NCBI GenBank assembly: GCA_018398765.1
Contig: JAHBMJ010003483.1
Location: forward strand, 1 to 10,540
Origin: Chromera velia
Taxonomy: Eukaryota; Sar; Chromeraceae
Reading direction: 5' to 3'
Length of the DNA stretch: 10,540 nucleotides
Shown: positions 1 to 8,338 of the stretch, one piece after another
Layout of the letters: each line of letters opens with the position of its first letter
Position numbering within the stretch: the first letter of the stretch is position 1
Made by a program: the position numbers and the translations under genes
Notes under the pieces: model-generated
The model's input: the letters and a program-made list of their open reading frames with translations, nothing else
Database searches by the model: none
Told to the model about the DNA's origin: nothing

Positions 1-163
1 CCCCCCCCCCCAGAAATCCCCATTCCTCGCCAGGACGCCTCTCTCGGGTCGGTTGCCCTTCTTTCTTTTTTCGTGAATCAGAATTTTGACCAAATTTCAA
101 ATCTGTTTCCAGCTGACTCATTTTCAATCTTCTGCTGATCGTTTTGCTTCGATCGTTGGCTGC

Positions 164-820
164 ATGCAGTGCGCTCTTTTGGACGCTGCTGGAATACCTG
201 CCCCTGTTTTCGCTACCCTCGCTGAGGAGCTGACCTTTCGAGCCTCCCTGATTCCTCCCCAGACTCTGTCTGACTTCTTTTCCTTCAACCTGAAGAGGGC
301 CGGGCACTTGATCTTTCCCCTGCTTCAATTGTTGGAGGAGGACGACAGGAAGAGGATAGAGAGGGAAGAAACCCAAAAGGCAGAAGAGCAAAAACAGCAA
401 CAGGAAGAGGCAGCAAGATTAAAGAAGGCGAAGGGAAAAATCTTGGAGCCTCCGGTCCATCCTGCCCGATTGGACGATAGTGACTCGGACTTAGATGAAC
501 TGAAAGATACGAAGAAGAAGAAAAAGAAAAAGAAGAAAAAGGGTGAGAGAAAGAGGAAAGTTTCAATTGCAGCAGATGCCATAGAGAATGAACTGTCACG
601 ACACCTGAAGGGCAACGAACACTCCCCAAATCTTCCCCCCAAATCTTCTCGAGACTCTGTATTTGTACACCACAGAAGGTTGAGGTTGCAAGAAAGGGAA
701 GACGGGGAAAGCGAAGTGGTGGTTCCGGTAACTTTAAAAGAGGCAGCAATGGGAGCCAAGATGTCTGTTGGTCTGAAGGGAATTTTTTCAAGAAACTACG
801 ACGACATCGAGGACCCATTG
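164..820 (+). CDS. Exon 1 of the seven-exon gene (start uncertain)
   Basis: The first part is hydrophobic and helical (LLDAAGIPAPVFATLAEEL, residues about 4-22). Next comes an acidic/basic Glu-Gln-Lys-rich stretch (residues about 58-94) that could be a coiled coil, then a DSDSDLDE acidic patch and a run of ten lysines at bases 512-541 (residues 117-126) followed by GERKRK, a possible nuclear-localisation or nucleic-acid-binding patch. The exon ends at L219 before the donor GTGCGT at 821, in phase 0. Reading on into the intron gives microsatellite-encoded Leu/Ser/Val/Cys, which supports splicing here. If the exon really begins after the AG at 111-112 (tract TCTGTTTCCAG), 17 more in-frame residues belong to it. 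Confidence 0.65.
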
Positions 821-944
821 GTGCGTTTTGTCGTCAATTTGATGTGCTGTCTTTCTTTTGATACCTCTGCATTGCATCTCTGGAAGCCGTACGAATCTCC
901 TCGTCATCTCTCACTTTTTCTTTGGCTTCTCACCGGGCCCAATC

Positions 945-1004
<60 letters not shown>

Positions 1005-4000
1005 TGCACTTTGTACCAACCCTTCGAACCCATTTCGTGCGAGGAGTGTGGTAGGACGGGTCCATGCAATCTCTTTGTAACATCATCATTCCACCCCCCC
1101 CTTTCCCTTCGACTTCCTCTATCCCTCTCCCGCCCGCCCGCAGCGCATTGGGGCTCTGAGGACAATCCGGCAGCGGGGTCCCTTCCTGCAGTTCTGCCTG
1201 GTCGAGCCCGAGGTGCTGCTCCTGCTCCGTCTGCATGCGCACCTCTTCCGCAGACTCTTTTCCCTCTATGCAGACTCGCAGGTAGGTAGGGAGGGAGGGA
1301 GGTACGCGGGGGAGGATATAGGTGGGTGGGTCGCGGGATGAATCGTTCGACTTTTCTTCGTGGGCCTTCAGACGATACGACGCTTTTGTGCCTTTCTTCA
1401 AATCGTGAAAACAACAAGCGAGTTCGTTCATCGAGACGAGGCAGAGCTCAAAGGAATATAAAAGAAGCAAAGCACTCCGCATGGTCATTGTGTGCGTCCA
1501 TACTCCAAAGGATCCCGACACAAACTCAGACAGAACTGGGGGGGAGAGTGAGCGACAAAAGAAATTCTCATCTTCAAAAGCTCATATGACTGCCTGCTTA
1601 CCCATCTATATGGAGAGTGGACAGTCAAACAGAAGATACAAAGTCATGCACTGTTGCGTTGTTTCTTTGCTTCCCCTCGTTTATCAGGTCAATCGGTGGC
1701 GTCGTGAGAATATTTTGGTGGCGGCGCGGCCTCTGGCAGCACGGAGACGCCTGTCGGGGCAGCCCTCTCTTGTGCACCCCGACGCAGAAGGAGATGCTTC
1801 TGGTCAGACACAGGACGGCGGGATGGTCCTGGGGCACATGGCCTTCAGCATGTACAAGCAGTTCCTGTCTGACTTCCAGGTAGTGCCTTCGTTGATCTCT
1901 CTGAACAACGCGAAGACTTTATGGGCCTCCTCCAGGGCCTGGTCTCATGTGTCGATGAGGAAAGAGAGGATGGAGGAACAACTGGGGAAGAGAAAGTCAG
2001 TCGGTTGCTTCGATGCATGGTTCGATCAGCTGGCTGGTCGTGCATTTTCTTTGACTTGGTGAATGGGTGGTTTTGTTGACTGACCGACGGGCTGACGGAA
2101 GGACAGCTGAAGGGACGGCGCATTCTGTAGGTGCAGGATACCTGAGCATACATCCGTTTTTTTAGCTGGCAAATTCGTTGACTGACTGGCTTGCTGATTT
2201 GCAACTTGAACATCTTCTCTGCTGACTACTTCACCCGTGCATTCTTTTTCTTTTCTTGTGCAGAAAGCGCCACAGCGACCCGACTCTCCACCTGCCCTCC
2301 CTGATTGATTACACACGACAGGGAAAGGGGAAGAAGGGACCAGCAAACGAAGACAAGGAGGCACGCAAGTCGATAGCTGCAAGGGAAGCAAAGCCGAAGG
2401 AGAAGGGTTTAGATCTTCAGGCTGCAGATTTGACGGCAGTCAGAAGAGCATCGGCAACACCGATGTCTCCAGAAATGAAGAACGGAGGAGCGGGATCTCC
2501 CCCCTTCCTCTTTCCTCCAATTCCCCAAAAGCTTCTTCCCGAGACAGACGGCAAACCTCCTGTACAGGTCAGTAAGCCCGACAACCCGTTCAACTGTTTG
2601 GAAAAGAAAAATGAAAGTAATCACTTTCCTGTTGAGATTCAACGCAAGAAAGCAGATTTCAGTCCCCAAGCAGCTGTTTTCTCTCGTTGCAACCTATAGG
2701 TTTCTTTCGTAGGGCGGATGCTTCTCGAGTCCGTCAAGAACAAATGCGCAGGAGAAACCCTTGAAGTTTCAAACTTAATGGGAGAGGAAGGAACTCTTCC
2801 GTTTCTCTTGTCTTTCTCGTCGCACTCTATGGAACCTCTGCAGTCAACATTTGCCCGCCTCACTCCAGCTGTTGCACATTTACCCATGTTCCCTGCAGGA
2901 AGGTATGCATGCTGGCACTGTGACTCTCCCAACGCGGAACATTGCTGACCATGAAGCACAACCCAAGGTCAGTCAGTGCTTGGACTGAATGCACGTGTCC
3001 GCACTATGTATGGACTCGGATAGATATCAAAAAAAGAGGCAAAAACCGCCAATTAGGTGCCTGCCAGATCGATGGGTTGCTTTCCCCTCTAAGTTCCCGT
3101 CTGCATCCATCCGAGCGACTCTAGTCTCTTCTCACTACGCTCTCTCAGCTCTCTCAGCTCCTGTTCCAGTTGGAAAGAAAGTGCATTTACGTCACTTTAC
3201 TGATTTTTTTGGGAACCGCTGAGCGGCACCATGGAGGAACTCATGAAGAATGAGAGAAGTTTGTGATGCATATATATGAATGCACGGGACTGCCGGGAAA
3301 GCGGTCGATTTACTTGAAGGAAAGCGACCAATGGTTTTCTTCTCACCTCACCTGCTTGAGGTTTACTCCTACGTGTGAGTGGAGGTTCTTTAATGCGACC
3401 TCTTCGAAAAAGAGCCCAGCTCTCATGTTTTTCTGACTTCCGTGCTTCCTTTTTTCTATCCTGACTGCAGAGATTTGGTCTTGCTTCATTCATGGAAACG
3501 ACCGTGAAGATCTTCTTCCACTTCCTCCTCTTCCATGGGAACGACGTCCAGAGGGTGCGTTGGTTCGATCGTGGGTGTATCGTTCTTCGGGGTGTCTTTT
3601 GTTTGGACCTCTCTGTATGTGAAGGGTTTTATGATTTCAGGGGGGGCCTTTGTGTTCTTCTTTGTGGTCTCTTTTAGAGAGAGCTTCTGGCAGTTTTTTT
3701 TCACACAAACCCGGCACTGACCTTTTGGCATGATCTGGCCTCGTTGCAGGCTGCCCCCACTTCCGCTAAGGTCCTCTGGATGATCATTTACCTGAGGACC
3801 CACCTCGGGTTGATCACCCAGAGAGTCACCGCAGCCGCAGAGAAGGACTTAGAGAACGAGAGGGCTGCTGAGGCAGCAGAGGCAGCACGCCAACAAGCTC
3901 AACCAAAGGGAGGAAGGGGTTCACACTCGAAAGAGGAGGAAAAGGAAGACGGTAAAAAGGGAAAGGGTTCCGAGCTGCCACTGTTAGTATCAAAGCCGTA

Positions 4001-5477
4001 TTCGACGAAAGACAAACCCAATGACAACAAGAATAATATAAGGGGGGGTTCCATTCCCTCTCTCCCGCAATTGCCGTCTCCTGGATTGTCTGCCGTCTCC
4101 GTGCTGCCTTCTGTTCGAAGGGCAACTCATCACCCTCACAACAGATCCACTGTTCCCGCAGATTCTCCCAAACAGCCCTCAGAAAAGAAAATGCAGGCGA
4201 GGAAAGCCTCTATGGACACCTCCATTTCATCGTCAGACCAACTAACGGGCAGATCCGCGAGGAAAGCCTCAGGCCAAGAGAGCGACTCGTTCGGGGCGAC
4301 AGAGGGAGCCGTACCAGAGGAACCTGCTGATCCTCCCGTCAGCGGGTCGATGAAACGAGTGGCTACTGAACTTTCTCCCGCTGCTTTTCAGGTCTGTTGC
4401 ATGGCACATTTTGCCTTCCTCTACCGTACATATGCTTTGGCGTTTCTGTCTTTCTTCATTGGATCTTCCCTTTCTGTACCGTTTCTCTTTGCTTTTTGCT
4501 CCCTCTTCCCTGTGCATTTTTTGTTTGTTTCTGCGTATGTATAGAAATCTCACAAGTTTATGATCGTGCCTCTTCGGTCTTTTCTTGTCCTCTGTCTCTC
4601 ATCACGAACACATGCACGCTTTCATTGGTCGTTCTTTCCAAAAACTTTTCAGGTCGACCCTCAGACAGTTGAGAGTCTTCTCTCCCGATTCGGAAACGTG
4701 TTCGCCTCTCAGGAGGGCGACCAGGAGAGGTTGATGAACGCAATCAAGGAGAGGGCGGCGGAGGCGCTGCTGTCCTCTACAGACGGCCGGGACCTGAACT
4801 CACAGCCCGGGTCCCCCCCCCACAGCAGGAACGAAAAGGGGGGGCCAGAAGTTTCCAGGAAGTTGCAGCGGCTGCTGGGGAGGAGAGCGGACGACGAGGA
4901 CAAAAACATGGAGCAGTTGTTGGAGGCTACAGCTGCCCTGATGGCCGGACGGTTGGAGACCAGGGAAGTAGTGGACGACGACAAGGATCATGAGGGGAAG
5001 ACCGATGCAGCAGCAAGTGAGGAGCTGGAGAGTTCGAAGCGCGATCTGAGGAATCGAAGTTCCTCCACATTGAACGAGGGAGGGAGACCCCCCCCTCGAA
5101 TGAGCACTCTCGATCTTGCAACACAGGGGGATTCAACTTTCAAATCGTTTGGACAGACAGCGAATGGAACGGGGACAGAGTCAGCACGAGGAAGGAGGTG
5201 GTTGAATTCCCTGGGTGACCTTCCCGCCAGATCTGGAACTTCTGGTGACCTCGTGGGGGGTTCAAAGACCGTAGAAGGAAGGGGAGGTCCTCAGAGCCCG
5301 GCAGGGGATATACATAAATTGGTAGAGGCCATGGATCGTCAGAAGCAGAGACGGCAATCTCAGATGGAAGGTCTGAACATTGAACAGAAAGGCAGAGAGA
5401 GCCGAGAGAAGGGAGGAGACCCTCTGGACCCCTCAGCTCTTTTGGAAGAGTCGATTTTGATGGATCTCATATTTTAA
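164..5477 (+). CDS. Seven-exon gene, large protein with EF-hand-like helical blocks (about 985 aa)
   Basis: Proposed join: 164-820, 1144-1281, 1688-1995, 2264-2567, 3471-3554, 3750-4391, 4653-5477. All six introns are GT-AG; five are phase 0 and the one after exon 3 is phase 2. The reading frame stays open across every junction and ends at TAA 5475-5477. Residues about 220-300 and 470-515 are hydrophobic, aromatic-rich and helical. Blocks such as YKQFLSDFQVVPSLIS and LASFMETTVKIFFHF resemble the EF-hand-like modules of alveolate cytoskeletal or flagellar proteins. That is a remembered pattern, not a search result. Between the blocks lie charged or Ser/Pro-rich inserts and a lysine run. ATG 164 is the first in-frame ATG after the stop at 74-76, but acceptor-like AGs at 80-81 and 111-112 could mean that earlier exons lie outside the window. 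No signal peptide or membrane span is evident. The gene structure is fairly sure; the function is unknown. Confidence 0.7.
821..1143 (+). other. Intron 1, carrying a compound microsatellite
   Basis: This 323-base GT-AG intron has donor GTGCGT and acceptor CCCGCCCGCAG. It contains the (CT)n(GT)n repeat annotated separately, and apart from that I see only pyrimidine-rich sequence. The reading frame of exon 1 stays open through the microsatellite until 1054, so an ORF caller would fuse intron to exon. Confidence 0.75.
949..1004 (+). repeat. Compound dinucleotide microsatellite (CT)14(GT)14
   Basis: CT units run uninterrupted from 949 to 976 and switch directly to GT units from 977 to 1004. The block lies inside intron 1. 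The same CT plus CA/GT pairing recurs in the minisatellite at the right end of the window. Confidence 0.95.
1144..1281 (+). CDS. Exon 2 of the seven-exon gene
   Basis: This exon encodes 46 residues in phase 0 on both sides (residues about 220-265). The peptide is strongly amphipathic, with a Leu-rich helix (VEPEVLLLLRLHAHLFRRLF) followed by SLYADSQ. A helix ending in LF-x-x-YAD before a loop is how one half of an EF-hand-like pair looks in related protist proteins; the next exon supplies the second helix. It is flanked by acceptor CGCAG and donor GTAGGT. Confidence 0.75.
1282..1687 (+). other. Intron 2, G-rich at its 5' end
   Basis: This 406-base GT-AG intron runs from donor GTAGGT to acceptor CGTTTATCAG. 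The first 50 or so bases are runs of two to five Gs, which could form a G-quadruplex in the transcript next to the 5' splice site. The remainder shows no gene: open frames there are short and lack coding character. Confidence 0.7.
1688..1995 (+). CDS. Exon 3 of the seven-exon gene
   Basis: This exon encodes residues about 266-367 plus two bases of a split Lys codon. A basic Arg/Ala segment and a polar loop lead into MAFSMYKQFLSDFQVVPSL, the most conserved-looking block of the protein (the F-x-x-F-x-x-DF-x-x-x-PSL-x-S pattern). I place the donor at 1996 (AAA|GTCAGT) rather than at the nearer GTAGTG at 1880. The next exon is open only in the frame needing a phase 2 junction, and reading through 1880 completes the block as VVPSLISLNNAKTLW. 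The exact donor is therefore an inference. Confidence 0.65.
1996..2263 (+). other. Intron 3
   Basis: This 268-base intron in phase 2 has donor GTCAGT and acceptor TTTTCTTTTCTTGTGCAG, a strong pyrimidine tract. It contains several loosely repeated GACTGA/GCTGAC motifs but no recognisable feature. Confidence 0.65.
2264..2567 (+). CDS. Exon 4 of the seven-exon gene (low-complexity insert)
   Basis: This exon supplies the last base of a split Lys codon and then 101 residues that are basic, Ala/Lys-rich and finally Pro-rich (SPPFLFPPIPQKLLPE). Of the three frames only this one is free of stops, which fixes the phase 2 entry. It ends in a strong donor, ACAG|GTCAGT. The composition suggests a disordered linker inserted between the two helical blocks of exons 2-3 and exons 5-6. 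Confidence 0.7.
2568..3470 (+). other. Intron 4, longest intron of the gene
   Basis: This is a 903-base GT-AG intron, from donor GTCAGTAAG to acceptor CTATCCTGACTGCAG, in phase 0. I looked for a skipped exon. A frame at 2718-2948 is open but enters in the wrong phase from a preceding acceptor and has no coding character. Nothing else is seen in it. Confidence 0.6.
3471..3554 (+). CDS. Exon 5 of the seven-exon gene (small conserved-looking exon)
   Basis: This 84-base, 28-codon exon in phase 0 on both sides encodes FGLASFMETTVKIFFHF followed by LLFHGNDVQR. The aromatic amphipathic helix resembles the second F-x-x-F-x-E helix of EF-hand-like pairs. The acceptor is CTGACTGCAG and the donor GTGCGT, identical to the donor of exon 1. 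It is too short to stand out as an ORF by itself and is recognised by joining to exon 6. Confidence 0.7.
3750..4391 (+). CDS. Exon 6 of the seven-exon gene
   Basis: This exon encodes 214 residues (about 498-711). The first 30 complete the helical block (KVLWMIIYLRTHLGLITQRV). After that the sequence is an Ala/Glu-rich helix, a Lys/Glu-rich patch and a Ser/Thr/Pro-rich tail. The tail carries two copies of ARKAS, a basophilic phosphorylation consensus, encoded by the same 14 bases at 4197-4210 and 4257-4270. Acceptor CCTCGTTGCAG and donor CAG|GTCTGT bound the exon in phase 0. Confidence 0.75.
4653..5477 (+). CDS. Exon 7 (terminal) of the seven-exon gene
   Basis: This exon encodes 274 residues and a TAA stop. 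It opens with a short helical segment (VDPQTVESLLSRFGNVFAS) and an Ala/Glu helix (residues about 712-750). The long remainder is polar, rich in Gly, Ser, Arg, Asp and Glu and probably disordered, ending in the hydrophobic tail LLEESILMDLIF. The acceptor CCAAAAACTTTTCAG at 4651-4652 enters in phase 0. No domain is recognised. Confidence 0.75.
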   Translation, partial: VDPQTVESLLSRFGNVFASQEGDQERLMNAIKERAAEALLSSTDGRDLNSQPGSPPHSRNEKGGPEVSRKLQRLLGRRADDEDKNMEQLLEATAALMAGRLETREVVDDDKDHEGKTDAAASEELESSKRDLRNRSSSTLNEGGRPPPRMSTLDLATQGDSTFKSFGQTANGTGTESARGRRWLNSLGDLPARSGTSGDLVGGSKTVEGRGGPQSPAGDIHKLVEAMDRQKQRRQSQMEGLNIEQKGRESREKGGDPLDPSALLEESILMDLIF

Positions 5478-5841
5478 AGACAACTAACTGTCAAGTAAGA
5501 ATGAACGAAATTTGAGAATGGAAGGAAGTATCCAATGTGAAGCAAGTGGAGCTGTTGTCCGTTTCAGTAGCCCAGGATTGTTTGGACGTGTAAATTTGAA
5601 TAGGAGAATTTGAGCTGCTTCAGATGGGCAGCCATCATCAACGCCTGTCGCATCCTGTCGTTCGTCGCTTTGACTTTTTCAACTTTCGATTGACCGTCAC
5701 CTCTTGTGGTGAGCCTTCTTGCCTTTCCCACCCCTTCGTCGGTTTGTGGCTCCCTGGCTCAGCAGCCAGCTGCAGGGCAGTGGTGGCAAGAATCTTTCCT
5801 AAGGAAGTTCTAACTCGCGTTGCTTGGTAAAAAACGTCATC
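5478..5841. other. Spacer between the seven-exon gene and the presequence exon
   Basis: This 364-base stretch should hold the 3' UTR of the upstream gene and the promoter or 5' UTR of the next transcript. I see no AATAAA. TGTAAA occurs at about 5589 but cannot be assigned a role. Short open frames on both strands lack coding character. Confidence 0.5.
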
Positions 5842-6047
5842 ATGCTGCGTACGGCATTTATGAAGCATGTAACACAACTTTTTGGATCATCGCAGTTGTT
5901 ATCCTCTGTGGGTGCACGAAGGTGTGTATATGCATGTACCGAACGAAGGCCCTGTGCAGAATTTGGCCGAACCACCGTGCTCTTACGAACTTTGAGGCTT
6001 TATAGTAATCAAAATTGTGATGCGGCTAGCACACCGTTTATGCTTTA
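5842..6047 (+). CDS. First exon of a probable mitochondrial protein (presequence)
   Basis: ATG 5842 opens 68 codons plus two bases. The peptide begins MLRTAFMKHVTQLFGSSQLL. It has no acidic residue in about its first 33 positions, is spaced with Arg, Ser, Leu and Cys, and contains LLRTLRLYSNQ, like an arginine-containing presequence cleavage region. This is the classic make-up of a mitochondrial targeting signal. The frame stops right after at TAG TAA, and that stop overlaps a GTAAGC donor at 6048, so I end the exon at 6047 in phase 2. The mature protein must come from downstream exons; see the candidate at 9167-9383. A short non-coding ORF is the alternative. Confidence 0.45.
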
Positions 6048-6826
6048 GTAAGCTTGCATGATATTAGGTCAGATCCACTCTCACTGATTTGTAAAGTACT
6101 TTGTCAACCAGACTTTTTGAACCAGTCCGTAAAGTTACTTTAAACTAGACTAGAAACTAGACTTTAAAATAATTATTGTATTATGAAGTCCGTCCCCAGA
6201 GTTTAAAGTTTGAAAACTTTTTTTAAGTTAAAATTTGAAATTAAAAAGTTTCAGCAGTCGCTGCAGTCCCCATAATTTAGAAATCTTTAAAGAAATCTAG
6301 CTAGAAATCTAAGCTTTACACAACCTTGAAAACACATTATTATTGTTACACATACCTAAGTGTATGAACTCCTCTTCTTTAAGTCTAACTAGTTTTAATT
6401 AAAATTAATTCTCTTTTATTATAAGTTTTATATAGTTTGTTTAAAAAAAAAAAGTTTGAGGAGCCTGAGAGTACACTAAGTAGTTCTAGAAGTAGTTTTA
6501 AAGTAAACAACCTATACTACGTACAAGTATGTCCTAACGTACGTACGTCTTACGTACGTCTATAGCTTGTATACAAAAATTTAATTAACTTGAAGTTCTA
6601 ACAATATTGGTCTAACTTTTTAGTTCTATAACTCTTTGTATACTTCAATTATTTAATCATATAGGAACGTTTCATTTTAAAAATTGTATGGACGTTAAAA
6701 TTTGAGAGTCCACATTTTTTACGCCTGTTTACAACTTTGAATTCCACACCATTTTTTATCTAAAATCTGTATTGGTTGCATAATGATGATTGTGACACCC
6801 GGTACTTAAATAATATAAATGGAATA

Positions 6827-6850
6827 CTAGCTAGCAAACTAGCTAGCAAA
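6827..6850 (+). repeat. Two tandem copies of CTAGCTAGCAAA
   Basis: Two perfect adjacent 12-base units. They are too few to be called a satellite, but each contains the palindrome CTAGCTAG. Confidence 0.85.
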
Positions 6851-6862
6851 CGACTCTGAATT

Positions 6863-6886
6863 GATGATGATGATGATGATGATGAT
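6863..6886 (+). repeat. GAT trinucleotide microsatellite
   Basis: Eight perfect GAT units, directly followed by the hairpin at 6891-6910. Confidence 0.9.
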
Positions 6887-7102
6887 TGAGGGCTAAATCC
6901 TAGATTTAGCGACGCCAAATCCCAAGCCACTAGTAAGGCTTTGAGGACAACCCAGAGCATACATTCATGGGGGGGGGGGGATGAGGAATTGAAACGAGTT
7001 GTTGAAATGAGTAACGAATCAGATGATGAGATTCATTTTATAAGTTGAAGGATCATTCTACGAGGTTCTATTAAGATATTGATAATTGGTAATTGATAAT
7101 CG

Positions 7103-7110
7103 ATTGAACG
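7103..7110 (+). repeat. Left target-site duplication ATTGAACG
   Basis: Identical to 8442-8449 and directly abutting the left terminal inverted repeat. Confidence 0.85.
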
Positions 7111-7125
7111 CTAGGCGTCGGCTAA
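7111..7125 (+). repeat. Left terminal inverted repeat
   Basis: CTAGGCGTCGGCTAA, a perfect inverted match to 8427-8441, followed by a run of A residues that mirrors the T-rich tract preceding the right repeat. Confidence 0.85.
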
Positions 7126-7139
7126 GGAAAAAAAAAAAA

Positions 7140-7304
7140 CGATCGCCCAAATTAAATCCTTTACTTTTTTTCTTTTTCTTTTCTTTTTCAGTCAAACAAC
7201 TGTTGTTTAGGTGTTGCACAACTGTTGTTAAGTGTTGTTTAGGGTAAAAAAATAAAAAAGAAAGGAAAAGAAAAAAGATCTCCTCTGATCGCTTACTTTT
7301 TTCC
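7140..7304. repeat. Left subterminal hairpin region of the element
   Basis: A pyrimidine tract (about 7161-7188) and a purine tract (about 7245-7277) can pair as a stem. The loop holds two copies of CAACTGTTGTT. GATCGC followed by TTACTTTTTT occurs at both edges (7141-7170 and 7287-7302). The tract ends in CTTTTTCAG at 7183-7191, a very good 3' splice acceptor on the + strand. This segment has no counterpart at the right end, so the element is asymmetric. Confidence 0.6.
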
Positions 7305-7378
7305 CTAGGCCTTGCACTAAAAAATTCTTGAAAAAAAAAATTAAGGACCTCATTTTTTTTTAAAAAATTTTAGAATTT
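7305..7378 (+). repeat. Left copy of the internal inverted repeat
   Basis: Starts CTAGGCCTTGCACTAAAAAA and is inverted relative to 8339-8405, with scattered mismatches and A/T-run length differences. Both copies share CTAGGCCT and TAAAAAATTCT in the same order. Confidence 0.75.
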
Positions 7379-7667
7379 CAGAACAAAATCAAAATAAACT
7401 TTAAACTAGACTTTAAATTTATATCAGTTTAGTCTAGTCACTCTAGTGGAATGATTACTAGAATGATTGATGGAAATAAAGAAGCAAACTATATGAAGTA
7501 AAGCAATAATCATCACGCAGACATGATGTGACCTGACACAACACTGTCTTATATTGGATCGAACTCCCTTCACGATGAGAAGAGTACTACAAAGCTAGCT
7601 ACGAAGATTATCATATACTGTCGAAAGACACATACACCACTTCTGATTCAATTGTTAGGAGGGATTT

Positions 7668-8204
7668 ATGCAGAGAGCACAGAAACTTTTTTTGGATAGA
7701 AACTTGTTGGATAATCTTCGGATATGGAAAACGCTCCTAATGGGCTCAGAGCAAGATGTGCCTCACTGGTCTACCCCTTCCATTAAAATCACGGAGAGCA
7801 AGCAGGACCTGCTGAGAGCTTATAGGGAGGGGGTTGTCATGATGGCAGAGGTTCTTCACACCGTTGATCCGGACTGGTATTTTCCTTTCACTAGGATGCG
7901 GAACGTCAGAGATCAAGCGTTGGTTTTGATGCAACAAGTTGATTAGGTCGAGTTGTTAGATTTGAAAAACCCCGACTTTGAAAAAATTGAAAAAGAAATT
8001 GAGGAGGAGATGAAAGAGGAAGACATTAGACATTTCCTTTCTTCATGTGTCTATGAGAGAGCTGAATTAAAAAATGACTCTGCGCTTGAGCTTGGAAAGC
8101 ATCACAGAAAAGTGAGGGTAGGGGTGACTAGAGAGACGAAGGAGAAGCAAGAGACCTCCGCAGACAGCAGTATTAAAGAGAAAAAAAAACCCAAAAAGAA
8201 GTGA
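7668..8204 (+). pseudogene. Reading frame inside the element, interrupted by one TAG
   Basis: From ATG 7668 there are 92 sense codons, then TAG at 7944-7946, and the same frame continues for 86 more to TGA 8202-8204. The two halves look like one protein. The first ends VRDQALVLMQQVD; the second continues VELLDLKNPDFEKIEKEIEE and finishes in a lysine-rich tail, KEKKKPKKK. The first half has a Trp/Tyr/Phe patch (VDPDWYFPFTRMRN). I recognise no family, and there is no DDE or hAT dimerisation motif. Codons are A/T-biased like the surrounding element. A stop TAG at 7656-7658 lies just upstream and doubles as a possible splice acceptor (GATTCAATTGTTAG), so an exon starting at 7659 is possible. It may be a decayed gene, a captured host fragment, or a frame read through the TAG. 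Confidence 0.5.
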
Positions 8205-8338
8205 AACAGACTGTAGGTTTTAGTGTATACACATGTTTTTTTAAAAATACATTTTACAAGCATCTTAACTCATTCTATTTTTTATATGGGTGCCCTCTGC
8301 AGACCTCTGAAGACCCAGCTGAAGTGCTTTAGTTATGT

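Larger units (their letters stand above)
6048..7110. other. AT-rich region without genes, probable intron or old repeat DNA
   Basis: Composition changes abruptly near 6050 to long A/T runs and many CTAG and TTTAAA motifs. I find no credible coding exon. Recognisable pieces are alternating ACGTACGT tracts at about 6539-6562, two tandem 12-mers CTAGCTAGCAAA at 6827-6850, a GAT triplet run at 6863-6886, a hairpin at 6891-6910 and twelve Gs at 6969-6980. Motifs like CTTTAAACTAGACTTTAAA at about 6140-6172 recur inside the element to the right at about 7397-7420. Confidence 0.6.

Noticed and set aside
285-818. Antisense frames of 177 and 144 codons opposite exon 1
   Set aside because: They mirror the lysine and glutamate codons of exon 1 as Ser/Phe/Leu runs, and have no independent splice or domain support.
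858-1289. Open frame of 143 codons overlapping intron 1 and exon 2
   Set aside because: It translates the CT/GT microsatellite and reads exon 2 in the wrong frame; the other frame gives a well-formed helical peptide bounded by splice sites.
2718-2948. Possible extra exon in intron 4
   Set aside because: Its frame does not match the phase 0 exit of exon 4 through the available acceptor at 2711-2712, and the phase-correct frame meets a stop without an intervening good donor.
3486-3803. Antisense 105-codon frame with acidic patch
   Set aside because: It is the complement of exon 5, intron 5 and the start of exon 6, which are well supported on the + strand.
7924-7970. Tiny intron removing the in-frame TAG at 7944
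   Set aside because: The only GT-AG pair that would do so (GTTGATTAG to TTGTTAG) gives an intron of about 22 bases, too short for usual spliceosomal splicing.
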